Source of the DNA: an uncultured Stomatobaculum sp.
GTDB lineage: Bacteria > Bacillota > Clostridia > Lachnospirales > Lachnospiraceae
Reading direction: 5' to 3'
Length of the DNA stretch: 9,678 nucleotides
NCBI GenBank assembly: GCA_938010625.1
Contig: CALLVJ010000220.1
Span: 1-9,678 of the forward strand
How positions within the stretch are numbered: the stretch's first letter is position 1; each line of letters opens with the position of its first letter. The position numbers were made by a program, and so were the translations under genes. Below are positions 7,185 through 9,678 of the stretch, piece after piece. A model generated the notes under the pieces. That model did not search any database, had not been told where the DNA came from, and saw only the letters and a list, made by a program, of their open reading frames with translations.

Positions 7185-9678
<2,494 letters not shown>

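Overview
This is a housekeeping stretch of a GC-rich Firmicute chromosome, most likely a member of Clostridia and plausibly a high-GC Lachnospiraceae (inference). The grounds are purine-rich AGGAGG-type ribosome binding sites, a single-chain alpha2-type glycyl-tRNA synthetase, a PreP-like M16C peptidase next to era-recO, and a pyruvate phosphate dikinase whose key residues fall at or within one position of those in the Clostridium symbiosum enzyme. I see no mobile element, CRISPR array, tRNA or rRNA, and every gene is on the + strand.

Layout. Bases 2-316 are the 3' end of a U32-family peptidase/hydroxylase gene, truncated at the left edge. Its stop overlaps the start of a membrane-anchored YdcF-like (DUF218) gene (313-1128). 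After 28 bases comes a complete M16C zinc metallopeptidase (1157-4126), then the GTPase gene era (4123-5016) and recO (5013-5669). The M16C/era and era/recO junctions are again 4-base ATGA overlaps. After 35 bases comes glycyl-tRNA synthetase (5705-7093). These six genes look like one transcription unit with extensive translational coupling.

The only clear AT-rich intergenic space is 7094-7184. It carries an extended -10 promoter and a strong Shine-Dalgarno for ppdK (7185 to the right edge). The ppdK reading frame is open to the last base and stops just short of the expected C-terminal catalytic cysteine.

Functionally the cluster combines ribosome and translation genes (era, glyS, possibly the U32 protein), peptide turnover (M16C), DNA repair (recO) and an envelope-related protein (DUF218). 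The separately promoted ppdK belongs to pyrophosphate-linked glycolysis/gluconeogenesis. No new biological system is evident. The points most worth a second look are a RecO with half of its zinc-binding site missing, an extra segment inside the DUF218 domain, and a very convincing but probably fortuitous lipoprotein signal peptide antisense to the U32 gene.
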